Of a stretch of DNA of 7,811 nucleotides, positions 1 to 6,700 are shown one piece after another. The translations under genes were made by a program, and so were the position numbers. The notes under the pieces were generated by a model. It did not search any database, was not told the DNA's origin, and saw nothing but the letters and a program-made list of their open reading frames with translations. Within the stretch, counting starts at the first letter, position 1; each line of letters starts with the position of its first letter. The DNA comes from an uncultured Treponema sp. (GTDB taxonomy: Bacteria > Spirochaetota > Spirochaetia > Treponematales > Treponemataceae), in NCBI GenBank assembly GCA_934691925.1, contig CAKUTI010000050.1:1-7811 (forward strand), written 5' to 3'.

Positions 1-82
1 TTTTTTGTTTGTCAGACAAATTTTAAGGTTTTACGCTTTTTTTGTAAATTTCTACTGAAACTCGAAATTCGGGCTATTTAAC

Positions 83-183
83 TTAAATTGGTTTCACTTT
101 AAAATCAAATTGAATATATGTTTAATCTAAATTGGGATTAGTTAAAACTCAAATTGGATTAAACTTTTATCCAATTTGAGTTT
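83..183. repeat. degenerate 22-bp tandem repeat with phased AAATTG cores
   Basis: AAATTG occurs at 85, 107, 129 and 151, exactly 22 bp apart each time. A related AATTTG lies in the next phase at 173. Lining up the 22-mers from 83, 105, 127 and 149 gives a loose consensus of Y-Y-AAATTGG followed by AT-rich sequence ending in TTTAA or similar. The fourth unit merges into the inverted repeat at 145-183. The period is close to two helical turns, so all cores face the same side of DNA. Phased repeats of this size are known as iterons or operator arrays, but no replication or regulator gene lies nearby, so the function is not known. Confidence 0.6.
145..183. repeat. perfect 15-bp inverted repeat, 9-nt loop
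   Basis: The left arm at 145-159 (AAACTCAAATTGGAT) is the exact reverse complement of the right arm at 169-183, separated by 9 nt (160-168). The right arm is followed by GCGG rather than a T-run, so it is a poor intrinsic terminator on the plus strand. On the minus strand the flank is AACTAATCC, again without a T-run. It is better read as a cruciform, operator or end of a small element. TTATCCAAT at 167-175 matches seven of nine bases of the DnaA box consensus TTATCCACA, but a single such match is weak. Confidence 0.7.
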
Positions 184-211
184 GCGGCAATATTATGTTT
201 ACTCTTAAATA

Positions 212-309
212 AAGACAGTGTTGCTGTATTGAACAGCCAAGCTGAGTCTTATGAGAAACACAGTTGATTTCGCCTCTTAGATAAGGCTTCTAAGACTTGA
301 AGAAAGGCG
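212..309 (+). other. two consecutive imperfect hairpins, possible structured RNA
   Basis: The first hairpin spans 212-250. AAGAC (212-216) pairs with GTCTT (246-250), AG (217-218) with CT (242-243), and TTGCTGT (221-227) with ACAGCCAA (233-240) with one bulged base. The second spans 271-309. CGCCT (271-275) pairs with AGGCG (305-309), and an inner TCTTAG (275-280) pairs with CTAAGA (290-295) around a 9-nt loop. T275 is shared between the two stems, so one pair must give way. No known RNA family is recognised. The integron attC core (GTTRRRY and its complement) was looked for and not found. Confidence 0.3.
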
Positions 310-311
310 GT

Positions 312-497
312 ATGGAGACTCTCGGAGGCATTGCGAAGCTTTCTAAAAGGGCAAGGCGGCGGCAGCAGAAGGCCTTTAAGAGGAATATGTTTGGACGGTT
401 CGCAGGAAGACAAGACAGCCTGAAAAAAGCCTCAGCTGAAAAAATTGAGCTCTCTTTGAAAAATTTTTTAGTATTTTTTCTTGTCGGTGATTTTTGA
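312..497 (+). CDS. doubtful small basic protein (61 aa)
   Basis: An open frame starting at ATG 312 would encode METLGGIAKLSKRARRRQQK and onward, a strongly basic segment (residues about 9-37) followed by a hydrophobic tail (LVFFLV). A TTG at 297 would add five residues. Against it: there is no properly spaced ribosome site, since AAAGGCGG lies directly against the ATG. The last 30 bp also overlap the convergent guanine deaminase gene, and the hydrophobic tail is the antisense of that gene's end. The opposite strand is also open over the same region (290-535). The stretch may be a dispersed non-coding element rather than a gene. No function is proposed. Confidence 0.2.
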   Translation: METLGGIAKLSKRARRRQQKAFKRNMFGRFAGRQDSLKKASAEKIELSLKNFLVFFLVGDF

Positions 498-938
498 GTA
501 GTCGGCAAAAAGTTTCTGGCATTTTTCTCTGTCAATCTCTTTTGCTTTGAGAATTTTGTTCTTGCCGCTCAAAAAATCGTAGAATTTGCTGTCCCTGAAT
601 CCAATTTTTTCTGTGTCTTCGATATTGCAGCCCTGAAAAACGAGCTTTATGTTTGCCCAGAGAATCGCGCCTAAGCACATGGGGCAGGGCTGGGCGGTTG
701 TGTAGAGCGTGCTTCCTGAAAGGTCGAACGTCTTTATGTTTTTGCACGCGTCTCTGATTGCCTCGATTTCTCCGTGGCAGGTCGGGTCCTGGTTTTTTAT
801 TACGCGGTTGTGGCCTCTTCCGATGATTTTTCCGTCTTTTACGATTACGCTTCCGAAAGGACCTCCGTCTCCCGCGTTTATTCCGCTATACGCCTCTTTT
901 ACGGCTTCTTCCATCGCCTGCTCGTCAGTGATTTTCAT
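468..938 (-). CDS. guaD: guanine deaminase, cytidine-deaminase fold
   Basis: This cytoplasmic zinc hydrolase is predicted to convert guanine to xanthine and ammonia in purine salvage. It has 156 residues, the same length as Bacillus subtilis GuaD, which it resembles throughout. The catalytic set is visible: H55-G-E57 (zinc ligand and proton shuttle) and P84-C85-P-M-C88 (two cysteine ligands). GGPFGSVIVKDG (25-36) forms the early strand region. D116 and the terminal Y156 match residues that in the B. subtilis enzyme lie in the swapped C-terminal segment (recalled, not checked). The usual HAE motif is HGE here. The start at 938 is chosen because GGGGA (943-947) precedes it; the longer in-frame reading to 1001 would overlap the upstream gene. 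It is last of four minus-strand genes, 49 bp after the zinc-ribbon gene. A tRNA adenosine deaminase or another nucleobase deaminase is the main alternative. Confidence 0.85.
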   Translation of the reverse strand: MKITDEQAMEEAVKEAYSGINAGDGGPFGSVIVKDGKIIGRGHNRVIKNQDPTCHGEIEAIRDACKNIKTFDLSGSTLYTTAQPCPMCLGAILWANIKLVFQGCNIEDTEKIGFRDSKFYDFLSGKNKILKAKEIDREKCQKLFADYSKITDKKKY

Positions 939-942
939 ATTT

Positions 943-947
943 TCCCC
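943..947 (-). promoter_or_regulatory. ribosome binding site of the guanine deaminase gene
   Basis: GGGGA lies 4 nt upstream of the ATG at 938 on the minus strand. It decides the start against the longer in-frame reading to 1001, for which no comparable site is seen. Confidence 0.55.
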
Positions 948-987
948 ATGTTTTTTTTGATTCTTCATTTTTAGTTGCGAATTGAAA

Positions 988-1410
988 TTAAAAGACCTCA
1001 AGATATTTTGCCGCTCCCGCGATTATTCCTGCCAGAACAGCGAGAATCACAAAAAACGACCACATCGGAAGCGTTCCGTCTGATTTTTGCCTTGAAAATG
1101 TTTTTGGATTGCGCTCTTCAATCTCTCGCCTGAGCCTTGCCCTTGATTTTCTTCCGGCATTTTTTTCTTTAAATGAAATGTTTCCGTTTTTTCCGCCAGA
1201 TAATCCAGCTGATGGATTGTTTCCGCCTTTTTTTACAGCGTAGCCGCACACCGGGCAGCCGTTTATGAAATCCTCGTTCTTGCCGGTGGCTCCGCAGGCA
1301 GGGCAGCGCACAGAAGAGAAAAATCTTCCGCAGTGCCTGCACATTTTCGCGTTTTGAGGAACTTCAGCTCCGCAGTTCTCGCAGAAGAATTTTGCTTTTT
1401 GGCTTTTCAT
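988..1410 (-). CDS. double zinc-ribbon protein with C-terminal membrane anchor
   Basis: This is a 140-residue protein with no recognised function. Four CxxC knuckles occur at C10/C13, C24/C27, C36/C39 and C52/C55, giving two zinc ribbons in the first 60 residues. A low-complexity Gly/Asn/Ser stretch (62-80) and a strongly basic helix (about 85-100, with KSRARLRREIEER) follow. The protein ends in one hydrophobic segment (about 117-134) and a short tail, KYLEVF. By the positive-inside rule the ribbons and basic linker would sit in the cytoplasm, so this is a C-tail-anchored membrane protein. It starts 10 bp after the stop of the pseudo-receiver gene and has no clear ribosome site of its own, which suggests translational coupling. 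Zinc ribbons of this kind often bind nucleic acid or protein, but nothing here decides which. Confidence 0.75.
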   Translation of the reverse strand: MKSQKAKFFCENCGAEVPQNAKMCRHCGRFFSSVRCPACGATGKNEDFINGCPVCGYAVKKGGNNPSAGLSGGKNGNISFKEKNAGRKSRARLRREIEERNPKTFSRQKSDGTLPMWSFFVILAVLAGIIAGAAKYLEVF

Positions 1411-1420
1411 GGAATTTTAT

Positions 1421-2599
1421 CTACTTTTTGATTTGAAGATAGATTTTGCTCGAGTCGTTCGACATGACTTCGCATTTTACATCGGAGATTTCGCCGTTGA
1501 TTTTGAGCGACGCGCAGTCAATCAAAGTTCCTGCAGTAAGATTCATTATAAAAGACGGAATGTCCGGCGTGAATTCAAGCGTGAGTCCGTTGTAGTTTCT
1601 CGCAGTTCCTGTGACCATCGCGAGCGTGATTGGATTTGTGAAGGCGAACGAGCAGCTTATCTTTCCGATTCCGGCTTCGGCCTCCTTTTCCTTTGCCTCG
1701 GACTTGTTCGCGCTCATGATTGCGGCGAGCTTTGCTTCAATATCGTTTTCGTTCATGTCGTTTTCCTCTTTTTCGCTGTTTTCTTTTATTATATCGTTTA
1801 TATCAGATTCGCTTGAATCCTGAGTGTTCTGCGGCTCAAGAGTTTCGGTTTCGCCGCTTTCTTCTGGTTCAGATTCAATTTCCTCAAAATCCGTGTTTTC
1901 CGAGCTTAATTCGCGTTCTTCCGTGTTTTTGTTAAAATCGCTTTCTCCTGTTATTTTGTGGCTTTCCGTGCCTAATCCGTGCATTTCCGTGTTTTCATTT
2001 TCCGCGTTGTCTTCGAGTTCTGTTTTTGTTCCGTTCTCTTCCCCGGTTTCTTCCGCTTTGCATTCCTCTTCCTGTGCTTTTTTTGCCTGCGCGATTGCCT
2101 CGTCAATGTTGAACGGCTTTTTCAAGTCCTCTTTCAGCGAGTCGATGTCTTTTGAAAGATCGCTAAGCTCAGGCAGAAGGTCTTTAAGCGTGACTTCGCC
2201 CTGCTCAGGCTCGGTCAAAAGCCCCGAGAAAATGTCCTCTTTCTTTGCGAGAATCTTCCTTAGCTTGTCCAAGCCCTCAACCTCGCACGAGTCGAAAATT
2301 CCACGCACATGGAGAGCCTCGGCCTTTTTTTCTTCCTCTTCTGGAAGCGGCTCTTCCGCGTAAAGGATTATTTCAGGCGTGTAGTCTGCGGCGAGCGTTG
2401 ACGAATACTGGGCAAGCGTTTTCCAGTGCCGCGGATAGTCTTTTGTGCTTATGACAATGAGGTGCGGCGCGATTTCCTCGATGTTGTCCATGGCTTTTAA
2501 AAGCCATTTGTAGACAATTACATCGTATCCGGCTGTCTTGAGAACCTCGCTTATGTTTGTTATTGCCTTTTCATCGTCGGCGACCAAAAGTGCTTTCAT
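1421..2599 (-). CDS. pseudo-receiver / acidic linker / PilZ-like domain protein
   Basis: This is a 392-residue cytoplasmic protein. Residues 1-120 look like a response-regulator receiver: MKALLVADDEK carries the acidic pair D8-D9, and PHLIVIS (45-51) matches the strand that normally ends in the phosphorylated aspartate. That site is S51 here, the usual Thr/Ser position is Y80, and no conserved lysine is seen near 102, so normal phosphorylation is unlikely. Residues about 160-305 are a Glu-rich, low-complexity linker. Residues about 311-392 are beta-rich; NYNGLTLEF (335-343) and a later L-x-x-G (354-357) loosely fit a PilZ domain, but the c-di-GMP-binding RxxxR motif is absent. The ATG at 2599 fits the first receiver strand, with only a weak ribosome site. 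The gene precedes the zinc-ribbon gene by 10 bp. It may be a signalling scaffold; the domain calls are by eye. Confidence 0.7.
   Translation of the reverse strand: MKALLVADDEKAITNISEVLKTAGYDVIVYKWLLKAMDNIEEIAPHLIVISTKDYPRHWKTLAQYSSTLAADYTPEIILYAEEPLPEEEEKKAEALHVRGIFDSCEVEGLDKLRKILAKKEDIFSGLLTEPEQGEVTLKDLLPELSDLSKDIDSLKEDLKKPFNIDEAIAQAKKAQEEECKAEETGEENGTKTELEDNAENENTEMHGLGTESHKITGESDFNKNTEERELSSENTDFEEIESEPEESGETETLEPQNTQDSSESDINDIIKENSEKEENDMNENDIEAKLAAIMSANKSEAKEKEAEAGIGKISCSFAFTNPITLAMVTGTARNYNGLTLEFTPDIPSFIMNLTAGTLIDCASLKINGEISDVKCEVMSNDSSKIYLQIKK
1887..1996 (-). repeat. short degenerate repeats inside the acidic linker
   Basis: CCGTG recurs on the plus strand at 1891, 1921, 1966, 1977 and 1987. 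Three of these extend to CCGTGTTTT (1891, 1921, 1987), spaced 30 and 66 bp, both multiples of three. On the minus strand they encode repeated Asn-Thr-Glu/Asp within the linker. This suggests the linker grew by in-frame duplication and may vary in length between strains. Confidence 0.4.
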
Positions 2600-2643
2600 T
2601 TTCGTTTTGCCCGGTTTTTCCGATTATCTTGATAAAATCTCAA

Positions 2644-2667
2644 GCTTGAAAGCAAAAAGTTTCAAGC
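2644..2667. repeat. 8-bp inverted repeat between two minus-strand genes
   Basis: GCTTGAAA (2644-2651) and TTTCAAGC (2660-2667) are perfect inverted copies around an 8-nt loop. The repeat lies 30 bp past the stop of the exported-protein gene and 45 bp before the next start. On the minus strand the sequence after it, TTGAGATTTTATC, has only a short T-run, so it is at best a weak terminator. It could also be a processing or attenuation site that sets different expression of the first gene and the rest of the cluster. Confidence 0.4.
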
Positions 2668-2696
2668 CGATTTTGTTTTCTCTTTTTAATTTTAAA

Positions 2697-3698
2697 TTAC
2701 TCTGTTCCAAGATTTGTCACAGAATAGTCGTAAATCTGCCAGATTCCGTCGCGCTGGCGCACTTTGTAGATGTAGCGTTTTTTCTCGCTGAAATTCGGGT
2801 ACTTGAACCATTCGAGAACGCTCACAGTTCCGTCTGTCTGCGAGTAAGAAGTGTTTTCAACCGAGAATCTCTCAGGAACTGCCGAGATGTCGTGGTCGAT
2901 TTTGTTCTGCATCAAGTCTGACTTGTACGCTTTCAACATTCTGTTGCGCTCGTCTGCCGACGCGTTCTTGTAAGTTCTGTTCACTTCGCTGTTTCGTGTC
3001 ATCATCTCCTCCAAGTCCATGTAAAGGAAATACTGGTCCCAAAGAGATTTCTGGCGCGCGATTATTGTCTGCTCGATGACTTTGTCCGGCGAAATCGCCT
3101 CTGGCTTTAGGATTGACGCGCTCTGGCTTTCAACTGGAAGCACAACAGACGCGGAAGCCGACGGAGAAGGGTGAACGTCAAGGCTCAGGCGGTTTGACTC
3201 AATCTGAATCTCTTTTGACTTGTAAAGCTCAGGATAAAACACAAGCTCCAGATAATAGATTGAAGGCTCGTCAATCTGAACGTAGTCTTTAACGTTTTCG
3301 ATAAACGAGTAGGTTTCTCCAGGCTCCAGAGCAAGCTCCCTAAAGTAGACTGTCTGGTAAGTCGAGCGTTTTTGAATCAGGTCTTTTGACTGCGGAAGAA
3401 CAGTGTTCTTGATTGTGTACGCGTTGAAGTCGAGCGAGAACATCCTGTCGTCCGCGAGCTTGAAGCGCAAAGTGTCCGTTCCGTTGTTTGTGATTGAAAC
3501 GCTCACGTTTATAGGATTGTCTTCCTTGTTTCCAGGATAATAAATTGTCCTGTCGTAGAATCTTATGCTGAGCTGCGCCTTTGAAAAGTCGCTTTTTGCG
3601 TTTTTGCCTGCGGCTGTTGAATCTGAATTCTGCTGCGGATATGCAAACTGTCCAAAGAAGCTGAAAATCGCTATAATTGTGAAAATAATTCGTTTCAA
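2697..3698 (-). CDS. exported protein with Ig-like domain, function unknown
   Basis: This is a 333-residue protein. The start is placed at TTG 3698 because AAGGAGA (3704-3710) sits at the right distance before it, and translation from there gives a clean signal sequence: MKR, a hydrophobic core IIFTIIAIFSFFG, then QFAYPQQ. An ATG at 3716 would add six residues but has no comparable ribosome site. No lipobox cysteine is seen, so it is probably periplasmic or membrane-tethered rather than a lipoprotein. Residues about 43-175 look like an Ig-like beta-sandwich (SVSITNNGTDTLRFKL and LALEPGETYSF are typical), resembling BsuPI-type or similar domains. A Pro/Ser linker (about 176-200) follows, then a helical part and an alpha/beta C-terminus ending in KVRQRDGIWQIYDYSV, reminiscent of NTF2-like folds. 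It is first in the minus-strand cluster and divergent from mfd. Confidence 0.75.
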   Translation of the reverse strand: MKRIIFTIIAIFSFFGQFAYPQQNSDSTAAGKNAKSDFSKAQLSIRFYDRTIYYPGNKEDNPINVSVSITNNGTDTLRFKLADDRMFSLDFNAYTIKNTVLPQSKDLIQKRSTYQTVYFRELALEPGETYSFIENVKDYVQIDEPSIYYLELVFYPELYKSKEIQIESNRLSLDVHPSPSASASVVLPVESQSASILKPEAISPDKVIEQTIIARQKSLWDQYFLYMDLEEMMTRNSEVNRTYKNASADERNRMLKAYKSDLMQNKIDHDISAVPERFSVENTSYSQTDGTVSVLEWFKYPNFSEKKRYIYKVRQRDGIWQIYDYSVTNLGTE

Positions 3699-3703
3699 GG
3701 ATG

Positions 3704-3710
3704 TCTCCTT
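3704..3710 (-). promoter_or_regulatory. strong ribosome binding site selecting a TTG start
   Basis: AAGGAGA on the minus strand lies about 6 nt before TTG 3698. It falls inside the first codons of the longer ATG 3716 reading, which itself lacks a Shine-Dalgarno sequence. It therefore points to TTG as the true start. Confidence 0.65.
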
Positions 3711-3711
3711 T

Positions 3712-3734
3712 TTCATTTCTTGAATTGAAGTGAA
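3712..3734. promoter_or_regulatory. imperfect dyad, possible operator
   Basis: TTCATTTC (3712-3719) and GAAGTGAA (3727-3734) are inverted copies matching at seven of eight positions around a 7-nt centre. The dyad lies between the candidate minus-strand promoter and the TTG start of the exported-protein gene, where a repressor could act. No regulator is known to bind it. Confidence 0.25.
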
Positions 3735-3737
3735 ATC

Positions 3738-3764
3738 TTAACAGGTATCTTGCCTTATTATATT
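3738..3764 (+). promoter_or_regulatory. candidate mfd promoter
   Basis: TTAACA (3738-3743) and TATATT (3759-3764) resemble -35 and -10 boxes with a 15-bp spacer, shorter than the usual 17. If used, transcription would begin about 3771, leaving only around ten bases before ATG 3780. No Shine-Dalgarno sequence precedes that ATG. The call rests on consensus matching alone. Confidence 0.25.
3757..3762 (-). promoter_or_regulatory. candidate -10 box of the minus-strand cluster
   Basis: The minus strand reads a perfect TATAAT here. Transcription would start near 3750, giving a leader of about 50 nt before TTG 3698. The -35 region is poor (TTTCAT at 3785-3780 with a 17-bp spacer). The box overlaps the candidate mfd -10 on the other strand, so the two promoters would compete. 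Confidence 0.4.
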
Positions 3765-3779
3765 TATCGGTTATTTTTT

Positions 3780-6700
3780 ATGAAATCATTATTATCAAAT
3801 TATTTAGTTTCGGTTACTGGAAACTGGTCTGACTATCATTCTGACATAGCGTCTCTCGCGTCAGGAAAATATTTTCCGGCTGAAATCGAGGGGCTTCACG
3901 GAACTTCCGCAAGCTTTTTTATCGCTGACTTTGTCGAGAAGATGCGGAACAATGCGCTTTCCTCATTGCAGTACGGCGGAACTGGAAGACATTCAGGCGC
4001 GGGAGGCGAAAGCGGTGCTGACGTAAGCTCGCTGGACGCTGTTGTCGTTGTCCCAGCCGAAAAAGACGCTCTTGACCTGCAGCAGGATTTTGAGACGGCT
4101 TTTGAAGACAGTGTCGAGATAACAGTTCTTCCGTGGTGGGGAATCGTTCCTTATAGGACGAGCGCGGTTGGAACTTCTGTTTTCGGCCAGCGTTCGGCGG
4201 TCCTGTCAAAAATGGCGATGCAGTCGCGCTCATTAAACCAGCAGACAAAGCCAAGAATCTTCATAATAAACCAGCGTTCCTTGCAGACTCCTGTTCCGTC
4301 TCCTGAATATGTGCGCTCTCTTTCCTTTTCGCTTTACAAGGGCGAGAAAATTGACCCGGTGGAGCTTTCAAAAAAGCTTTCCTCGCTTGGATATGTCCGC
4401 GTTCCGAAAGTCGGAGTGCCGGGCGAGTTCACCTTGCGCGGAGAAGTCCTTGACGTTTTTGCTCCGGGCGAGGAGCGGGCAGGGCGAATCCTTTTTGACT
4501 TTGACGAGATTGAGTCGATAAAGTCTTTCGACGTTGAAACTCAGTCAACAATTCCATCGGAAAGCAGGGAAAATCTTCTGATTTATCCGATGAAGGAAGT
4601 TGTCTGGAATCCTGGGCTTGTTGAAAAGCTCAGCTCGCTTTTTGATAAATTCGCTCAGAACGGCGGAAGCGAGAAAATGGACTCTGGCGCGGTTCTCCTT
4701 GCACTCGGAGACGAGGCGCAAAAGGCAAAGGAAAAAATCATTTCCGACCTGAAAGAAAAAGGCGAGAGCGAGGGCGAGGAGCTTTTCTATCCTGTCTTGT
4801 GGCGTAAGGAAAACGGTTCTAAATACACTGTTCTTGACTACATCTCAAAAAACACGACTGTCTTTTATTACGACTACGACCGGCTCTGCAATATGCAGGA
4901 AAATTTCGACCGCGAATATGCCGGAATGTACCGAAGCGCGCGGCTAAAAATGCCGGTCTTTCCGCCGAGCGAAATGCTCATTCCGTTCAAGGAGATTCCT
5001 TCAAGGCACGAGAACAGCGTCTCATTCAGGACTCTTCACACAGAAACCGAGGAGATTCAAAAGTCGGACGCGAATTTTTTCAAGATTGAATGCGCTGACG
5101 GAAAAAGCTTCTTCGGAAACATAAATTATTTTAAGGAGCAGATTGAGGACTTGCAGTCGAACGGCTGGAAAATCTTTGTCTTTGCCGACAATGAGAACCA
5201 GTCTCTTAGAATCAAGGAAATCCTAAAAAACTATTGCGCGAAGCCTTCCGAGGGAGATTATCTGGAGCTTCTCAAAAAGAACGCGAAAAAAGGCGTTCCG
5301 TATTTTCCGCTTCAGGTTTACCCGAGGGCAATCACAAACGGATTTGAAATCAGCGAGAGCAAAGTCTTTGTGATTCAGGAAAACGAAATCTGGGGAAGGC
5401 GCAAGCACGCGGCGAAAATTGTCCACAAGGCAAAAAGCCAGGCGATTGACACTTTTGTTGAGCTTAACGAGGGCGACTATGTTGTGCATGTGAACTACGG
5501 AATCGGAATTTTCCGGGGAATCCAGCGCGTAAAGGCGATGGGAAACGAGCGCGACTATATCAAGCTCGAGTACGCCGACGAGGAATTCGCTTTTGTTCCG
5601 ATTGAGCAGGTGAACCTTGTCCAGCGTTACATCGGAAACGAGGGCGAGAACCCGAAAATCGACAGAATCGGCTCAAAGTCTTGGGAAAACCGAAAGAACA
5701 AGGTAAAGAAAGCCGTTGAGGACTTGGCTGAAAAGCTCATCTCGCTTTATTCAAGAAGAAAGGCGAGCCGGGGCTTTCCATTCCCGAAAGACAACGAATG
5801 GCAGACAGCGTTCGAGGCGGCTTTTCCTTACGAGGACACAGCCGACCAGATTTCCGTCACAAAGGAAATCAAGGAAGACATGGAAAAGCCTGTTCCAATG
5901 GACCGCCTTGTGTGCGGAGACGTTGGCTACGGAAAAACCGAGATTGCGATGCGCGCCGCGTTCAAGGCCGTCATGGGCGGAAAGCAGGTCGCCTTTCTTG
6001 CGCCGACAACAATCCTTGCCGAGCAGCACTACGAGAACTGCGTGGAGCGTTTCGCGAACTTCCCTGTGAAAATCGCGCAGCTTAGCCGCTTTGTTCCGCA
6101 AAAGGAACAGAAGCAGATTCTCGAGCGTCTGAAAACCGGCGACGTAGATATTCTCGTGGGAACTCACAGAATCATCCAGAAAGATGTTTCCTACCGCGAC
6201 CTGGGGCTTATGATAATCGACGAGGAACAGCGCTTCGGCGTAAAGGACAAGGAAAAGCTAAAGACGATGAAAGCGAACATAGACTGCCTTGCGATGAGCG
6301 CGACACCGATTCCGCGCACGCTGCATATGTCTCTTCTTAAAATCCGCGATATGTCGCTTCTGACAACTCCGCCGCAGACAAGAAAGCCGATTGAGACGAT
6401 TGTTGACGAGTACACAGACGAGCGCGTGGCAAAGGCAATCAGGCAGGAAGTCGAGCGCGGCGGGCAGGTTTTCTATCTCCATAACCGCGTGGAGTCCCTT
6501 GAAGACACACGGCGGCACTTGCAGCAGATTGTCCCTGAGATGATGATAGATGTTGCCCACGGCCAGATGACAGTCGAGCAGCTTGACGACATTTTCAGAA
6601 GATTCAAGCTCGGCGGCTTCCACGTTCTGATTGCAACTACAATCATCGAGAACGGAATCGACATTCCGAACGTCAACACAATCATAATCGACCGCGCCGA

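Larger units (their letters stand above)
1..467. other. AT-rich intergenic region without a firm gene
   Basis: This 467-bp stretch has no convincing protein gene. Positions 8-20 form a small palindrome (TTTGTC, A, GACAAA) followed by four T. Positions 61-73 are a 13-bp near-palindrome centred on A67. Positions 83-183 hold a 22-bp repeat and positions 212-309 hold two imperfect hairpins, listed separately. Base composition changes near 300, where a more GC-rich, purine-rich stretch (about 300-420) begins. A weak hairpin at 429-450 (CTCA 431-434 with TGAG 446-449), followed on the minus strand by six T (A-run 423-428), could terminate the minus-strand cluster that stops at 468, but its stem is only 4-5 bp. 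Confidence 0.6.

Noticed and set aside
167..175. DnaA box suggesting a replication origin
   Set aside because: It is a single seven-of-nine match lying inside an inverted repeat, with no dnaA, dnaN or cluster of boxes nearby.
200..310. Hairpins considered as an integron attC site
   Set aside because: No GTTRRRY core with its complementary RYYYAAC partner was found in the right arrangement.
939..1001. 21-residue N-terminal extension of the guanine deaminase
   Set aside because: It would overlap the zinc-ribbon gene, does not match the family length of 156, and lacks a ribosome site, whereas ATG 938 has GGGGA before it.
1824..2363. Plus-strand open frame of 179 codons, very rich in serine and phenylalanine
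   Set aside because: It is antisense to the Glu-rich linker and receiver of the pseudo-receiver gene; GAA/GAG codons read backwards give Phe, Ser and Leu.
5751..6167. Minus-strand open frame of 138 codons inside mfd
   Set aside because: It is a shadow of the motor domain with conserved motifs on the plus strand; no ribosome site or recognisable domain.
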